Assembly (NCBI GenBank): GCA_951799405.1
Contig: OX637333.1
Span: forward strand, 13,763,960 to 13,827,959
DNA from: Agapetus fuscipes
Taxonomy: Eukaryota > Arthropoda > Insecta > Trichoptera > Glossosomatidae
Reading direction: 5' to 3'
Length of the DNA stretch: 64,000 nucleotides
The notes beneath the pieces were generated by a model, which did no database searches, was not told the DNA's origin, and saw nothing but the letters and a program-made list of their open reading frames with translations. How positions within the stretch are numbered: the stretch's first letter is position 1; each line of letters begins with the position of its first letter. This document shows positions 42,859 to 53,616 of the stretch, piece by piece. The translations under genes and the position numbers were made by a program.

Positions 42859-43070
42859 TCAGTCTGTTCTCAATTTTTGGGTAATTTTTGTAAACGTTTG
42901 TACTTCAATTCGTTGAATTATTTTAATAGGCAATTTCTCGCAAGTTTCGGGAGCTTTTCTCAGTGGTCCAATGTAAGACTTAGGTCCGGAAGTACACCCA
43001 TCCATATAAAGAAACAAATGTCTCAATGAGAGTTCATTCATATGTTGTTGTTTACAAATTATCCATTGCA
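42859..43070 (-). pseudogene. hAT-like transposase fragment (LHAN..LRHLF..DG.TSGPK block)
   Basis: The minus strand reads PLQWIICKQQHMNELSLRHL, FLYMDGCTSGPKSYIGPLRK, APETCEKLPIKIIQRIEVQ. I know this block from a widespread arthropod family of transposase-like proteins in which a DGTxxNTG motif lies just upstream. That motif is indeed present at 44235-44295 on the other side of the nested element. Its stops and shifts elsewhere show the gene is dead. Confidence 0.55.
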
Positions 43071-43499
43071 GTGGTCTTTAACCCCCGTATTCACGATCAA
43101 AACTGATTTAAGTGCCTTACTCAAGCGCTACACTTACTCAAGGGTCGACATTCTGGAGCGTTTTGTTTCACAAAGAACACTCAAGCAGTAATCAGCGTAG
43201 TGCCCAACCCCCAGGAGACGTACGGGTTTGTCATTGGCTCTCGAAAAAACCCAGCTCTGTAATTGGTCAGTACCTTCCGACCGATATTCGGCGTACTTCA
43301 CTCTTATCATTGCCGCCTCTTTCAAATTTCAATGTCATATCAACTTTGCATAAAACTTGACAACAAATAAGTACGTATAACGCAATTACTACTTTAAGTA
43401 AACCGTAAGTACGAATTTGTTTGTTTACAATTTCTATTAGTTTTTAAAAATACATTTATGTAATATCCAATGTAAAGTGTTTTGATCGATTTCAGCGCC

Positions 43500-43620
43500 A
43501 AAAAGATGTTGTTTTCTCCAGCGTAAAAGGAGCTGCTGGTGGCTCTGATTAAAGAAAAACCTGTAATAGAAGATAAAATAACAGATCGAAGAAATCGTTG
43601 GCTTTGCAACCCTCAATGAG
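43500..43620 (+). pseudogene. Myb/SANT-like DNA-binding domain remnant (Harbinger accessory protein)
   Basis: The frame reads MLFSPA, a stop, then KELLVALIKEKPVIEDKITD RR in sequence, resembling the first helices of Myb/SANT-like proteins (FT..E...L..LI....ILE.K.TD...). In Harbinger elements such a protein helps the transposase bind the ends. Only one exon-like stretch remains. Confidence 0.5.
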
Positions 43621-43659
43621 CAACGGCAAAACTGTATACAGAACGACGCATTTTTTCAA

Positions 43660-43881
43660 TCAAAAACGTCTTCTAAATTCTTCCTCTTCGTAATACGTAA
43701 ATGGGTCTTTACAGTCTCTGATATATTTTCTTGGGACACTATTTTTGAACAAAACAATGTTATTATTCTCGTTGAAGTCAACTGTATCGAAAGAATTCAT
43801 TATTTTATGTAAATAATTCACAACCAAACAAAAAATGTGCTGATGAAATGCGGCGGAATATTTTGACAGTTCATCTGTCAT
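43660..43881 (-). pseudogene. HARBI1-like transposase N-terminus
   Basis: 73 codons: ...VDFNENNNIVLFKNSVPRKY, IRDCKDPFTYYEEEEFRRRF then stop. The RKYIRD..(D/N)PF..Y.EEEFR.RF pattern is the start of HARBI1-type nucleases. The catalytic domain (DDE) is entirely deleted; the frame ends at the joint with the Myb/SANT side. Confidence 0.6.
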
Positions 43882-44079
43882 TGCAGTATGGTCCTAGACC
43901 ATACCGGAGAACAAACCCAATTCTGATGGTCAAGCAATGTAAATGAACTCGTCAAAACAATGTTAATACACTTGTAAAAATCATGTTTATAGTAAGAATT
44001 CATTTTTTCATGTAAATTCACAATCAAACAAAAAATGTGATAACAATGAAATATGACGGAATATTTTGACAGCGCTTAA
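43797..44079. repeat. Imperfect 78-bp direct duplication inside the Harbinger-like element
   Basis: 43797-43875 and 43999-44079 share ACAAAAAATGTG, GAAAT and GGCGGAATATTTTGACAG-type blocks. Confidence 0.65.
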
Positions 44080-45071
44080 GCGTTGGTTAATATACGTGTC
44101 GACCTTACTTACCTGAGTGCTAGTTTTTGGAGCGCTTAAGCGCTAATTTTACCTTAAGTATTGTTCTTGAAATGAATTTCCCCAATCTAAGCGCTAGCTT
44201 GCCCTTAAGGAAGTGCCAGTTTTGTCTTTTTTAAACAGTCTGATGATTTCACCATTCTTTCCGGTGTTAACATTTGGTCCATCACAATTGATTGCCATCA
44301 GGGTACGTTGAGAAATATTTCATCTGTAAAATGTTCCGCTGAGCCCATCTTAGGTACTAGGTATCCCCCGTAAATAGACCCCCGTCTCTTTAATAAGCAT
44401 AATGTGCTCTTAAAATCTTTTTTTTTGTAGCATTTACCTTTTTTTCAGGAATATTTAATGTTTCTTTCTTACATTCCAGTACAATGCTAATATTTTATGA
44501 AAAACCTCTTCCATCAATGTATAACTTTCCTTACAAAGTTTTCTCCCTTTGTCTTGTGTGTCTTATTAAATATAGGGGCATCAGCCTTAATATCAAACGA
44601 AACACATTATGCAATTGCAGTTATTGCCCTGTTTGACACTCCATACTGTAACGTTTCCTCAATACTGTAGGGAGGTCAAAAAGTGAACTTTTTTTTTCAG
44701 AAATTTCTTCCTTATATGCGATTGTACAGTCATTTGAAGAACTGAACGTTTCAGAAATAATGAATTAAGCAAATATAAATAGCAAAAAATACTTTTTAAA
44801 TATTTTTTAACAGCGTCAAACATGAGCTTAAAATTACTTTTTTACATAACATTCGATGGCGTTGTGCGGGAAGATCCTCTCATTTTTACTTAAGTTTATT
44901 TTTGAATAAGTAAATTTGATCCTAAAAGGCACCTTTTCTACGCTATTTGTGTTCGATAAAACGAAAAAAAGACATTTCACTCCACTCTATTGTACACATG
45001 TAGTAATGTAGGGAAACCTTTGAAATACATAGGTTAATTTGATTTAAGTGCTTACTTTTATGATGTTTCAG

Positions 45072-45142
45072 ATTCCAGCACGTACGCTCACTATGTCTTC
45101 AAGGCATTTGATGTAAACTGCAATGGTGCCATCAGCTTTAGG
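45072..45142 (+). CDS. KCNIP: KChIP-like calcium sensor, internal exon (71 bp, EF-hand 2)
   Basis: This exon continues the calcium sensor from 16755-16824. The split codon A|AT restores Asn, followed by SSTYAHYVFKAFDVNCNGAI and SFR. DVNCNGAISFRD (its last D begins the next exon) fits an EF-hand loop: D at 1, N at 3, N at 5, G at 6, I at 8 and a terminal D at 12. Splice borders are TTTCAG before and GTATGT after. The exon is 71 bp, so the first two exons total 141 bp and end on a codon boundary, matching the phase-0 start of the exon at 62146. It sits between a hAT-like transposon (41583-44989) and a family R repeat (45180 onward), only tens of bases from each, yet reading frame and splice sites are intact. 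That supports a functional host exon under selection. Confidence 0.92.
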
Positions 45143-45179
45143 GTATGTGTGCCATATACATATTTACAGATTATATTAT

Positions 45180-45410
45180 ATTCCTTGACTTATAGGTTGG
45201 TACGAGGCTGACCACCCATACTGTAAAAAATGGTTCACTTTGCCAATGTCACCCCGGTTTCAGGGAAGCTCGGCAAGAGTTGCAGGGCTTATGTTCATTT
45301 GAGATTGGATTTTTATAATGTAGGTCCACATGCGGCATGTGTTAGCTCGAATTTATACATGTCTGCTTGTGGGAATACATTTAATATGAATCTTAATCTA
45401 ATCTAATCTA
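45180..45410 (+). repeat. Family R copy just after a KChIP exon
   Basis: TTCCTTGACTTATAGGTTGG through ATACATTTAATATGAATCTT; starts 38 bp after the exon donor. Confidence 0.85.
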
Positions 45411-45412
45411 AG

Positions 45413-47520
45413 TTTTTTATTTATTTTTCATTTATATATTTGAGAAAACTACAGCTTTATAAAAGTAATTACAATGGTGTTCTTAAAATTAATATAAGCC
45501 AAAATTGTTTCTTCTATTTAAAATTATAGAGATAGAACAATAATTTGATCAGTATGCTGAGCTTGTATTAATATATAACACAAAATAGAAAAGATAAGAA
45601 AACAAAAAGAAAAAAAGAGCAAAACAAAAAGGCACAAGTTGTCGAAAAAAATAAAAAGAATCAAGGTGTAAGAAAAGAAAATTAAAAGTAAAATGGAAAG
45701 GAATGAGGAAAAGGAGAGATTAATACGTAAGTGAAGGAGCTTGATTGAGGGAGTTAGGGGACAGAGTTTAACAAATATCTCAATTTATTACGAAAGGTTG
45801 TTAATGAGTCATGGAAAATATCTAAATTTTTGAAATTTTGGTTATAGTCACGCTGTATTCTGAAGCGGTAATTGGTATGACAGATGGGTAGGTGAAATAA
45901 ATTTTGCGAGCGGGTATGTCTGTTTGGTATAAGAAATGATATGTTACATAATAAATCAGGGGAGTCAATTGTATTATTGCATATTTTGTACAAAAGTAAT
46001 TGATCAAAGTAAGTCCTTCTATCTTGTAGTGTGTTAATATTGAAAAATTCTATGGAAGATTTGTAGTTGGTGTGTTCAATGTATTGTCGTTTCTCTAAAT
46101 ATTTAACAAAAATCTTTTAAATGTTTTCAATACGGTTAGTGTGAATTTTGTATTGCGGATTCCATATTGGAGTACAAAATTCTAAATGAGGGCGTATATG
46201 TGAAAGGTATAGTGTTTTTAAAGTGTTGATATTGTTAAATTGTTTACCGGTGCGGATGATAAAACCCAACATTCGGTAAGCTTTGGAGGTAATTGAGTCA
46301 ATATGCTTGTCATACGTCAATTTGGAATCTAATAAAACTCCCAGATCTCTCACACTATCAACTTTTTTCAATAACAAACCATTTATGGAATAAGAGTGTG
46401 TTATAAGGGTGCTCTTGCGAGAAAATGTTAATAGAGCACATTTGGACACATTGATGTCGATTTTATTTTTATAGCAATACACACTTAGTCTATTGACGTC
46501 ATTCTGTAAATTAATGCAGTCATTTATATTGTTTATTGTTGCGTAAATTTTCATGTCATCAGCGAAACCTGAAAAGTGTGAGGATTGGAAGCAAAATTGT
46601 ATTTCATATATGTAAAGATTGAAAAGAATGGGACCTAGGTGTGAGCCCTGGGGTACACCCGACGGGACACGAGTGAAATTGGATTTACAGCCACCCACAA
46701 CCACTGCCTGTTGTCTGTTTTTTACATAGGACATAAACCATCGGAGTAGGTCACCATGGATTCCTACACTGTACAGCTTGTAAGAATACTATGGTCCACT
46801 CTATCGAACGCCTTAGAAAAATCCGTGTCAACAAGCATCAACTTGCAAGCGATCACCTAATCTATGCGAGACATATTCTGTGAAGTTAAGCAAGTTAGTG
46901 AGAACTGAGCGTTTTTTCAAAAATCCATGTTGGTGATTGCTAATATAGGGGGAGATTGTTGGGTAGATATGATCTAGTACGATTTTTTCAAATATTTTGC
47001 TAAATACAGATAGTATGGAAATGGGACGCTAATCTTCGATGTCATTTTTTTATTTAGATTTATGAATGGGTGTTATTAAGGCATCTTTAAATTTCGTAGG
47101 GAATTTACCATTATCCATTGATTTATTACAAAGAATTGAAATTGGTTCACTCAGCTGGTCAGCACATTGAAACACAAAGTATGGACTAATCTCGTCATTA
47201 CCGAATCCTTTGTTTTTATCTATTTGTTTTAGGTATTTATTTGCTTCAGATTGAGTTTTACGAATGTGACCTATGTTATTAACAAACGAATCAGAATAAA
47301 GATTATTATATGGATGGGAGTTGTCATGATTATTTAATGAGTCGTTAAAAGATGAATTAAAATAGTCGGAGAAGAGTGAACAAATGTCTTCATTTCCGTG
47401 GCATATTTTATTACGAAAGTGCATGGTTTGCGGAATATTATATGATTTGGTTTTATTTTTAGTATATGTAAAGAAATGTTTCGGGTTCGTTTGTATATTA
47501 TTTTCGATTACTTGTGTATT
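45413..47520 (-). mobile_element. Jockey/CR1-like LINE, 5' truncated
   Basis: Runs on the minus strand from about 47520 (truncation) to a T-rich start at 45413 that is the poly(A) end. Coding blocks: 47520-47050, 46734-46117 and 46007-45754, with shifts between. No endonuclease or ORF1 remains. Confidence 0.82.
45754..47520 (-). pseudogene. LINE reverse transcriptase, frameshifted
   Basis: First block: NPKHFFTYTKNKTKSYNIP, DKNKGFGNDEISPYFVFQC, FKDALITPIHKSK. A damaged middle (46740-47040) contains YRPIS and FSKAFD equivalents with stops. Second block: VPSGVPQGSHLGPILFNLYI, FADDMKIY (FADD active site), NVSKCALLTFSRKS, DSVRDLGVLLDSKL, and RPHLEFCTPIWNPQYKIHT. Third block: C-terminal region HLPICHTNYRFRIQRDYN. 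Closest in the window to the LINEs at 21315 and 54586. Confidence 0.85.
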
Positions 47521-47561
47521 GTAATTGCAACCGAAGATGGTGGGAGTAACCACCGAAAAGC

Positions 47562-47612
47562 CAGTTTTTTTTTGGTTTAGCATCAACCGATGCGTAGACA
47601 TCCAAAACATTG
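47562..47612 (-). repeat. L2/CR1-like LINE scrap
   Basis: GGTTTAGCATCAACCGATGC and GTAGACATCCAAAAC match 50522-50557 exactly; joined on the right to the TG...CA element. Confidence 0.7.
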
Positions 47613-47616
47613 TAAT

Positions 47617-49465
47617 GCAAAATGACTATATGATATTAAAACCGATTTTAAAACAAGTGACTTTAATTTTTAATGGGATTTTGTGTTCTGTGAAGTTACT
47701 AGAACCCGCTCTGGTAAGGTCACGGTGTATAGAAAAAACACGGCAGTCAACGTATTCAAAGGCGTATACAAAATGAGGAACAAGGAAAAAGGGGGGACGC
47801 AGATCGCGAAAAGTTAATTGATGTGTTAATTTTGTTAGTCTTTTTATTTGACAGATTACATAAATTTACAAAATAATATTATAATAACAATATGAAAAAA
47901 TTACATTGTGCCTAAATGTATTACGTATAATATATTTATAATGATATGCAAAATCTACCTCCACCCACCCCATAATTATTTTAATTAAAATCCCACCTCT
48001 AAGTAGAAAATCTGCCTGCTAGCTCCAATGGAGAAGTCAGGGACTTGCGACCCCGAAGTGAGATTAACCGATCGGTTTACAAGCTTGACGCTCTCTCTCT
48101 TCTACCAAAGAATCGTCACAGGACTTTAGCACGTTAATTCTTGGAAAAAGGAAAGGAAGTCTTGTCACCAGCTTCGACTAAGTGTTACCCCACTGGGTCG
48201 GATATTTCAGCATTCCCGTTACCAAAACTTAACGCGCGCCTACTCCATACTCTATTCCAAGCTGCTTTTGTTAGGGAAGACAGCTTCTAATTTACCCCAT
48301 CATTCTACCAAAATTCGCAATACCATGGCACCGTCTGATACTCAGCAAGTCCGGCCAAGTAGACCCGAGACAGATGAAAACAATATTTGTGGAAATATCT
48401 ACTCGATAACCTGTTCCTGGTACACCTCAATATGGGGGGGAAGACCCGATATGGGTGGAAGACCCGAAGTACAGATTACGAAAGACCTTTCCACATCCCC
48501 ATAAATAATGCCTTAACCAATCGAAATTCGAATGATAGAAAAATAATTGTGCAAACCGCTTTACTCACGGAACAGGAACACGCCACTGGTTTTAAGTTTG
48601 TATTAATTGTCGCGACATTAGTTATTTTTAGTGCAATCAGCCTAATTATTTTCTCCCGGCAGCATCTCAGGTCCATTTTCAACTCCATCTCCACACAAAC
48701 ACCCACAAATCAAATATTAAACAGCAATTTTCAGGATTTATCTAATGATTTTACACAGAAGAGACACGTCACCCACGGATTCAGAACGAAAACTGAATTC
48801 AACCCAGCAATGCCCGGTCCGTAGCTCAGTGGTAACACTGCGGACTATGAATGGGAAGGTTGTGGGTTCGATTCCCGGCGGAGCACAAAAAATATACCAT
48901 TTATATTTTCAAATTTGCTCTTCGCCGGGTTGAAAAATTCATAAAACCTTTACCAATGACCGGTCACCAAAGGTCCATCCAGCCTTACAGCAACTGGGTC
49001 TTGCTTGAGAATTGGCGCTTTGTAGCGACGACGATCAAGCTCGTAAAAAGGTCGAAAGCTCAATTGGTAGGAATGCTTGCATTCCATGCCGAGAGCAAGG
49101 GTTCGATCTCAAAGGTTTACTCAGCCTTGAGACAGAAATGAGAACCAGCCCCCCCGGGAGCTGGGAAACCCCCACTTCAACTGAAAGTGGTTGGTGTGAG
49201 GCCGGCCCCCTTACCTGTAAAAATAAATAGGTCCCGAAGCGCCACATGCGACTCCTTCGGGGATAACGCAGGCAAGAAGTTACACTATATGTGTAGCTTA
49301 GTTGCGTTTTTTTTTTTTAATGCAGTTGTCAAAGGACATTTCAAGGTTTTTTTTATTAGGGTACCTTTTTTTGTCTCAAGTTTTTAAGTGCCATAGAAAG
49401 ATATATAATACTTTGTATAGAATTACGGATGTATAAACGAATATGGATAGAGTCAGATCTTTACA
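47617..49465 (-). mobile_element. Second copy of the TG...CA element, interrupted by a dimeric SINE
   Basis: Reverse complement of 1547 to about 2875. It starts TGTAAAGATCTGACTC at 49465 on the minus strand. The SINE at 48814-49318 splits it. The other end is cut off at about 47617. Many base differences from copy 1 show both are old, yet the minus-strand frame over 48387-48800 (hydrophobic FVLIVATLVIFSAISLIIFS) is also open in copy 1. Confidence 0.7.
48814..49318 (+). repeat. Dimeric tRNA-derived SINE (SINE-A joined to SINE-B)
   Basis: The left half (48814 to about 49045) is SINE-A with the head CCGGTCCGTAGCTCAGTGG and B box GGGTTCGATTCCCGG. The right half (about 49046-49318) is SINE-B with AGCTCAATTGGTAGG, GGGTTCGATCTC and the end AGCTTAGTTGCG plus T-run. 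One AATGC duplication (48809-48813, 49319-49323) surrounds the whole, so it inserted as a single unit. Confidence 0.85.
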
Positions 49466-49738
49466 GTGGTTAGAGTAATGCTGGCCCTTAACTGATAACA
49501 AAAACGTTTATCTTCCCACGTGACCTTTTTTTGGTAAAATGTGACTAGAAATTGTACTACATGGGCAGTTTAGTTGCATTTTTAGTTTCTAGTTTGGCAA
49601 GTTGTGCATAGATGACATTAAAAATTTATGTCAAGAGAAAATACATGCCTATTGAGCGGATGCAGCAATGGTGTCGTGTTGAGCGAAGAGAAAATTTGAC
49701 TTGTAAAAACCAGCATTGGTGAACAACCCATGGGGATG
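49466..49738. other. No gene recognised
   Basis: Intron sequence between the TG...CA element and an L2-like LINE. Confidence 0.4.
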
Positions 49739-49739
49739 A

Positions 49740-50763
49740 TGAGTTGATGATTTCTTTATAGCGCCGTTTCGTGATGTAGTCACTCCAAGGGCGCTGATGC
49801 AAACGATGCCGGAAATTTGCTTGTCTTCAGTGCATTCCGGAACTTTCAATGGTCCTCTAGCTTTCTTACATGATGTGGCAGGTGGCCAGCAACTGTAAAT
49901 CCACGCTCTCCAAATATTGTGTTAACTCTTCTTATAGGTTCTTCAATCCTTGATTTGGCTCCAGTCTCAGCCGAGCGCAGTGTAATGCTTTTTTTGTCGA
50001 GGGTGACTGGTTTGATTAAATCAGCGAGATATTTGGGTGTTTTACCAAATAAAGCTTTGTGGTCCATCGTGCATACTTTGAACTCGATGCGCTCCGGTAT
50101 GCGGAGCCAGTGAAGCTTCTGGAGAAGAGGAGTAATGTGTGTAAATTTTGACTGACCAGCAATCATGCGAGCGCACGCATTTACAACCAATTGTAGCCTA
50201 TTCAATTGACGTTTTGGTTGGCCTGCATATAAGCTATTGCAGTAGTCTATTTTAGATACCACAAATGCATTTACTAAAGCTTTCCTTGCTTCCATTGGTA
50301 GACAGTTATTAACAAGCTTGATTTGCCGTAATCCGTGGAAACTTAAACTAACGGTCTTATTTATTAAAACTTTCATAGTCAGACAACTGTCTAGGTGAAC
50401 TCCTAGGAGTTTGATACAAGAAGAAGGCAAAATGTCAACATTAGACAATTTTATAGGGGTGTTGTTGTCTATCATGTGTGCTCTTTTTGGAGAAGTCATC
50501 CACATTACTTCAGTTTTTTCTTGGTTTAGCATCAACCGATGCGTAGACATCCAAAACCATATATCTTCTATGCAATTCCTCACTTTGTTTAGCATTTCCG
50601 TGGTATCCTCTGGTCTGCAGTGCGCATATATTTGGCAATAATCCGCATAAATATGCATTCTAACACCCCACTTTTGTGCAAAGCTTTCCAATTCCCTGAT
50701 ATACATTATAAAAAACAGCGGTCCCAAGACGGAACCCTGTGGAACTTGAGATGAATCGAGCTT
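49740..50763 (-). mobile_element. L2/CR1-like LINE, 5' truncated, with 3' hairpin and CAT-rich tail
   Basis: The minus strand begins at a truncated QVPQGSVLGPL (50760) and ends in a conserved hairpin (AGCGCC ... GGCGCT) and a CATCA-rich tail at 49735-49760. Confidence 0.85.
49846..50763 (-). pseudogene. L2/CR1-like reverse transcriptase C-terminal half, active site mutated
   Basis: About 300 codons are open. The usual YADD box reads HIYADYCQIYAHC, so the second catalytic Asp is Tyr. Downstream: STHRLMLNQEKTEVMWM, SCIKLLGVHLDSCLTM, LPMEARKALVNAFVVSKIDY CN in sequence, then PKRQLNRLQLVVNACARMI, ITPLLQKLHWLRIPERIEFK and LRSAETGAKSRIEEP. This C-terminal series is characteristic of L2/CR1-like LINEs and matches the intact copy at 62671. 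Endonuclease and most of the RT are missing. Confidence 0.88.
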
Positions 50764-51451
50764 TTCATCAAAAATAAAATAAAATAATTGAAGTTCCTAT
50801 GCATGTGGGCGTATCAAACATGTGTATGAAGATTTTTCTTGTCCATACGTATTTTTTTTCTATGGGATTATTTAAGTTCTGGGAGGGGGATGCAAGTCAG
50901 CCCTGGACCACCGGGGAGAAAGGGATTGGTATCGGGACAGTCAGCTTGGGGGCACGGGCTTGGAAGGAACTTAAATCTGGGCTAAACGAATCCAAAACAA
51001 AATATTAAAATTAAAATCGGGTCTTAATTCGGAAGAAAAATTAAATAAAGTACAAGATTTTCTCTTAATAAAGAAACCGGGCGCAAAGCGAATCGTTCAT
51101 TCGGAACTTAAGGGGCAATAAGTATTTACGTGGTTTTAATAATAATAAAATATTTGTCGATAATATTCCGGGAGTGTATTTTTCATGTGTGGTGTCTAAA
51201 AACTAAAAATACGCAAAATATGTAATTCCGTAAATCGCAGTGATTCTCAAACTTTCGAACATAAAATTAACTTCCGACTGAAATTTTGAATAAAATAAAA
51301 TTAAACCAGTGGTTGCTGAACGGGAAGGCGCATTTAAATATTTAATAATAAAATTCATTAATCCGCGTAAGCATATAGTTTGCTGAGCTGCTTCGCAGAA
51401 GGATGAGAGATTTCAAATTATTTTCTAACACACTAAACTAATCCTTAATTA
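50764..51451. other. No gene recognised
   Basis: A GC-richer patch at 50875-50990 precedes AT-rich sequence. One open frame (50799-51008) shows no known domain. Confidence 0.4.
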
Positions 51452-51735
51452 TATTACCCTTCATCGTCGTCTTTCGTCGTCGAGTTTCGATTTTCAAAAT
51501 CAATGCCATCACGGCAGATGAAACACATTCATGATCTATGACAAATAAATGTTTGTATATATGCTGCAATGCTGCGAGCTTACGCGTATGTGTTTAAAAA
51601 TGTATGAAAACTTCTTCCAATAAATTTGTTTGTTCATATTGAAAATGTATGGAACAATATTGACATCTAGCGTCAAAACGTGAAAGTTTTTTTATATTTT
51701 CTTTTATTTCATGCAAATTAAAAAAAAAAAAAAAA
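51452..51735 (+). repeat. Dispersed repeat (copy 2 of 2)
   Basis: Same as 37440-37735; ends in an A-run of about 18. Confidence 0.6.
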
Positions 51736-51764
51736 ACAAAATAAAAATTGATTTAAATCTGTAA

Positions 51765-52005
51765 TCTAAGTTGCAAAGATATATATCATTTAAGATTCAT
51801 ATTAAATGCATTCCCACAAGCAGATATGTATAAGTTCCTGCTTACAAATGCTGCATGTGTACTTACAACATAACAGCCCATTCCAAATGAACATAAGCCC
51901 TGCAACTCTTGCCAACCTTCCCTGAAACAAAGGTGAAATTTGCAAAGTAAACCATTTTTTAAGTATGGGTGGTCAGTCTCATACCAACCTATAAGTCAAC
52001 GAAAT
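51765..52005 (-). repeat. Family R tandem unit 1
   Basis: AATCTAAGTTGCAAAGATAT to CCTATAAGTCAACGAAA. Confidence 0.85.
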
Positions 52006-52026
52006 TATTTTGTGTATTTATTTACA

Positions 52027-52270
52027 TAATCTAAGTTGCAAAGATACATACTATTTGAGATTCATATTAAATGCATTCCCACAAGCAGACAGGTATAAGT
52101 TCGCGCTTACAAATGCCCCATGTGGACTTATAACATAAAAAAACAATCTCAAATGAACATAAGCCCTGCAACTCTTGCCGACTTTTCCTCAAACAGAGAT
52201 AAAATTTGTATGGTGAACCATTGCTTACAGTATGGGTGGTCAGCCACATACTAACCTATAAGTCAAGGAA
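52027..52270 (-). repeat. Family R tandem unit 2
   Basis: Same unit, about 260 bp after the previous start; spacer ATTATTTTGT shared with units 1 and 3. Confidence 0.85.
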
Positions 52271-52286
52271 ATTATTTTGTTTAGTT

Positions 52287-52511
52287 CTATAATCTAAGTT
52301 GCAGAGATACATACCATTTGAGATTCATATTAAATGCATTCCCACAAGCAGACAGGTATAAGTTCGCGCTTACAAATGCCCCATGTGGACTTACAAAATA
52401 AAAAACTAATCTCAAATGAACATAAGCCCTGCAACTCTTACCGACTTTTCCTCAAACAGAGATAAAATTTTCATGGTAAACCATTCTTACAGTATGGGTG
52501 GTCAGCCACAT
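52287..52511 (-). repeat. Family R tandem unit 3 (interrupted)
   Basis: Stops at GTCAGCCACAT; the missing border ACTAACCTATAAGTCAAGG is found at 57659-57677. Confidence 0.85.
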
Positions 52512-53616
52512 GGGTATCGCCGTCGAAATTTGTACCTTTTGTCTTGTGCGTGTGTCCCCTAATGATTTTCAGCTTTTTCATAAAAACTGGTGATCTCTAC
52601 TGAATTCTAAAATTATCAGAGTAAAGTAAATGAAAAGCGTATCGAAATACAAAAAAAAACTGCAAAAAGCATTAAGTGGCGATGTAATTAAAAAATAAAA
52701 CAAAATCGCCTTTTTTCCATTCCCATACAAATTTTAAATGTCCGCAACCCGTTTTTGACCCTTTGATGGCATGATACGATCAAAATAGTCAAACGTTTTT
52801 AAAGTTGAGTATTTTTGCATATACCTTAATAACGTATCTTTCATTTTCTGTACTAGCCACAATAATATTTACTTATTTAAACACGAAATATTGATTGCTA
52901 AGGGTTGTCTCCATTTTTGGCTTCGAAATTTTTCTTTTAGTATGTTACCAATTCCATTGGAACTGACAAAAATTTTGCAATCCTAAGTATTTGTTCACGT
53001 ATGGTAACTCTTTGGTGCAGTGTGGACAACACAAAAAAACTCATTCGATACCTTCATTTTCTTCTGAAAACGTTTACATACGACTCGGGAATTTGTCGTG
53101 GGTGTTTTGAGTGGAAGTTAGCTTGGCATTATTAAGGTATGTATTCGAATATGTTGTCAGTTGTATATTTTTTACTTAGATCCATTAATTCTTCTAATGA
53201 TTGTATGTTTTTATCATTGCTGACAGTATTATTTTTCAAATGGCACAAGTTTAAGGTAATGTCGGGCGGTTTCTTATTTACAATCTTTACCGTATGTTAC
53301 CATATTAAGGTGTATTCACGTAGGTTTAAAAAAATACACCTACTTACCGTTAATTTATGGTTGACTAACAAATAACATTTACGTACCTAATTGAAACATA
53401 AAACTATCTAATCAACCTTACTACATGCTATTAATATTTTAAATGCACTGTTTGATGTTTGTTATTCAAAATAGCAAAAAGGTTTATTCCGTGATCTGTG
53501 GGCTAAACGGATTAAATGAAATTTGGACCACAGAGGTACCTAATTTTTATATCGGTGCTGGATACTGTGAAAAATGTACGCAAAAAAACCATTGCCTATC
53601 TATCTAAATCTATGAT
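52512..53616. other. Left part of the 5 kb segment that interrupts the R array
   Basis: Non-coding by eye, AT-rich; could be LINE 5' UTR or an older insertion. Confidence 0.35.

Larger units (their letters stand above)
43087..44182. mobile_element. PIF/Harbinger-like element, internally deleted, nested in the hAT-like element
   Basis: The ends are approximately inverted (CCCCGTATTCACGATCAAAA and, reversed, GGGGAAATTCATTTCAAGAA, both followed by a CTTAAG or TTTAAG and GCGCT series). It contains a Myb/SANT-like coding remnant on the + strand and the N-terminus of a HARBI1-like transposase on the minus strand, the divergent two-gene layout known for Harbinger elements. Borders are approximate and no target duplication was identified. 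Confidence 0.6.
41583..44989 (-). mobile_element. hAT-like DNA transposon with 8-bp target duplication, containing a nested Harbinger element
   Basis: Ends TAGAGTGGAGTGA (left) and its exact reverse complement (right). Both are flanked by TTGTACAC (41575-41582, 44990-44997). TAGAG-type ends and an 8-bp duplication are hAT characteristics. The minus strand carries decayed transposase blocks: NCDGPNVNTGKNGEIIRLF (about 44235-44295), then PLQWIICKQQHMNELSLRHL and FLYMDGCTSGPKSYIGPLRK (about 42930-43070). A PIF/Harbinger-like element separates these blocks. A second hAT-like end, CAGGGGCGTGCATCCC, lies at 42051. Confidence 0.8.

Noticed and set aside
45600..45720. Purine-rich tract as a possible regulatory element
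   Set aside because: It is the complement of the pyrimidine-rich 3' UTR of the LINE at 45413-47520.
48387..48824. Possible envelope-like protein with a membrane segment
   Set aside because: The hydrophobic stretch is conserved between two repeat copies, but no signal peptide, cleavage site or env motif is visible; reported only as a property of the repeat.
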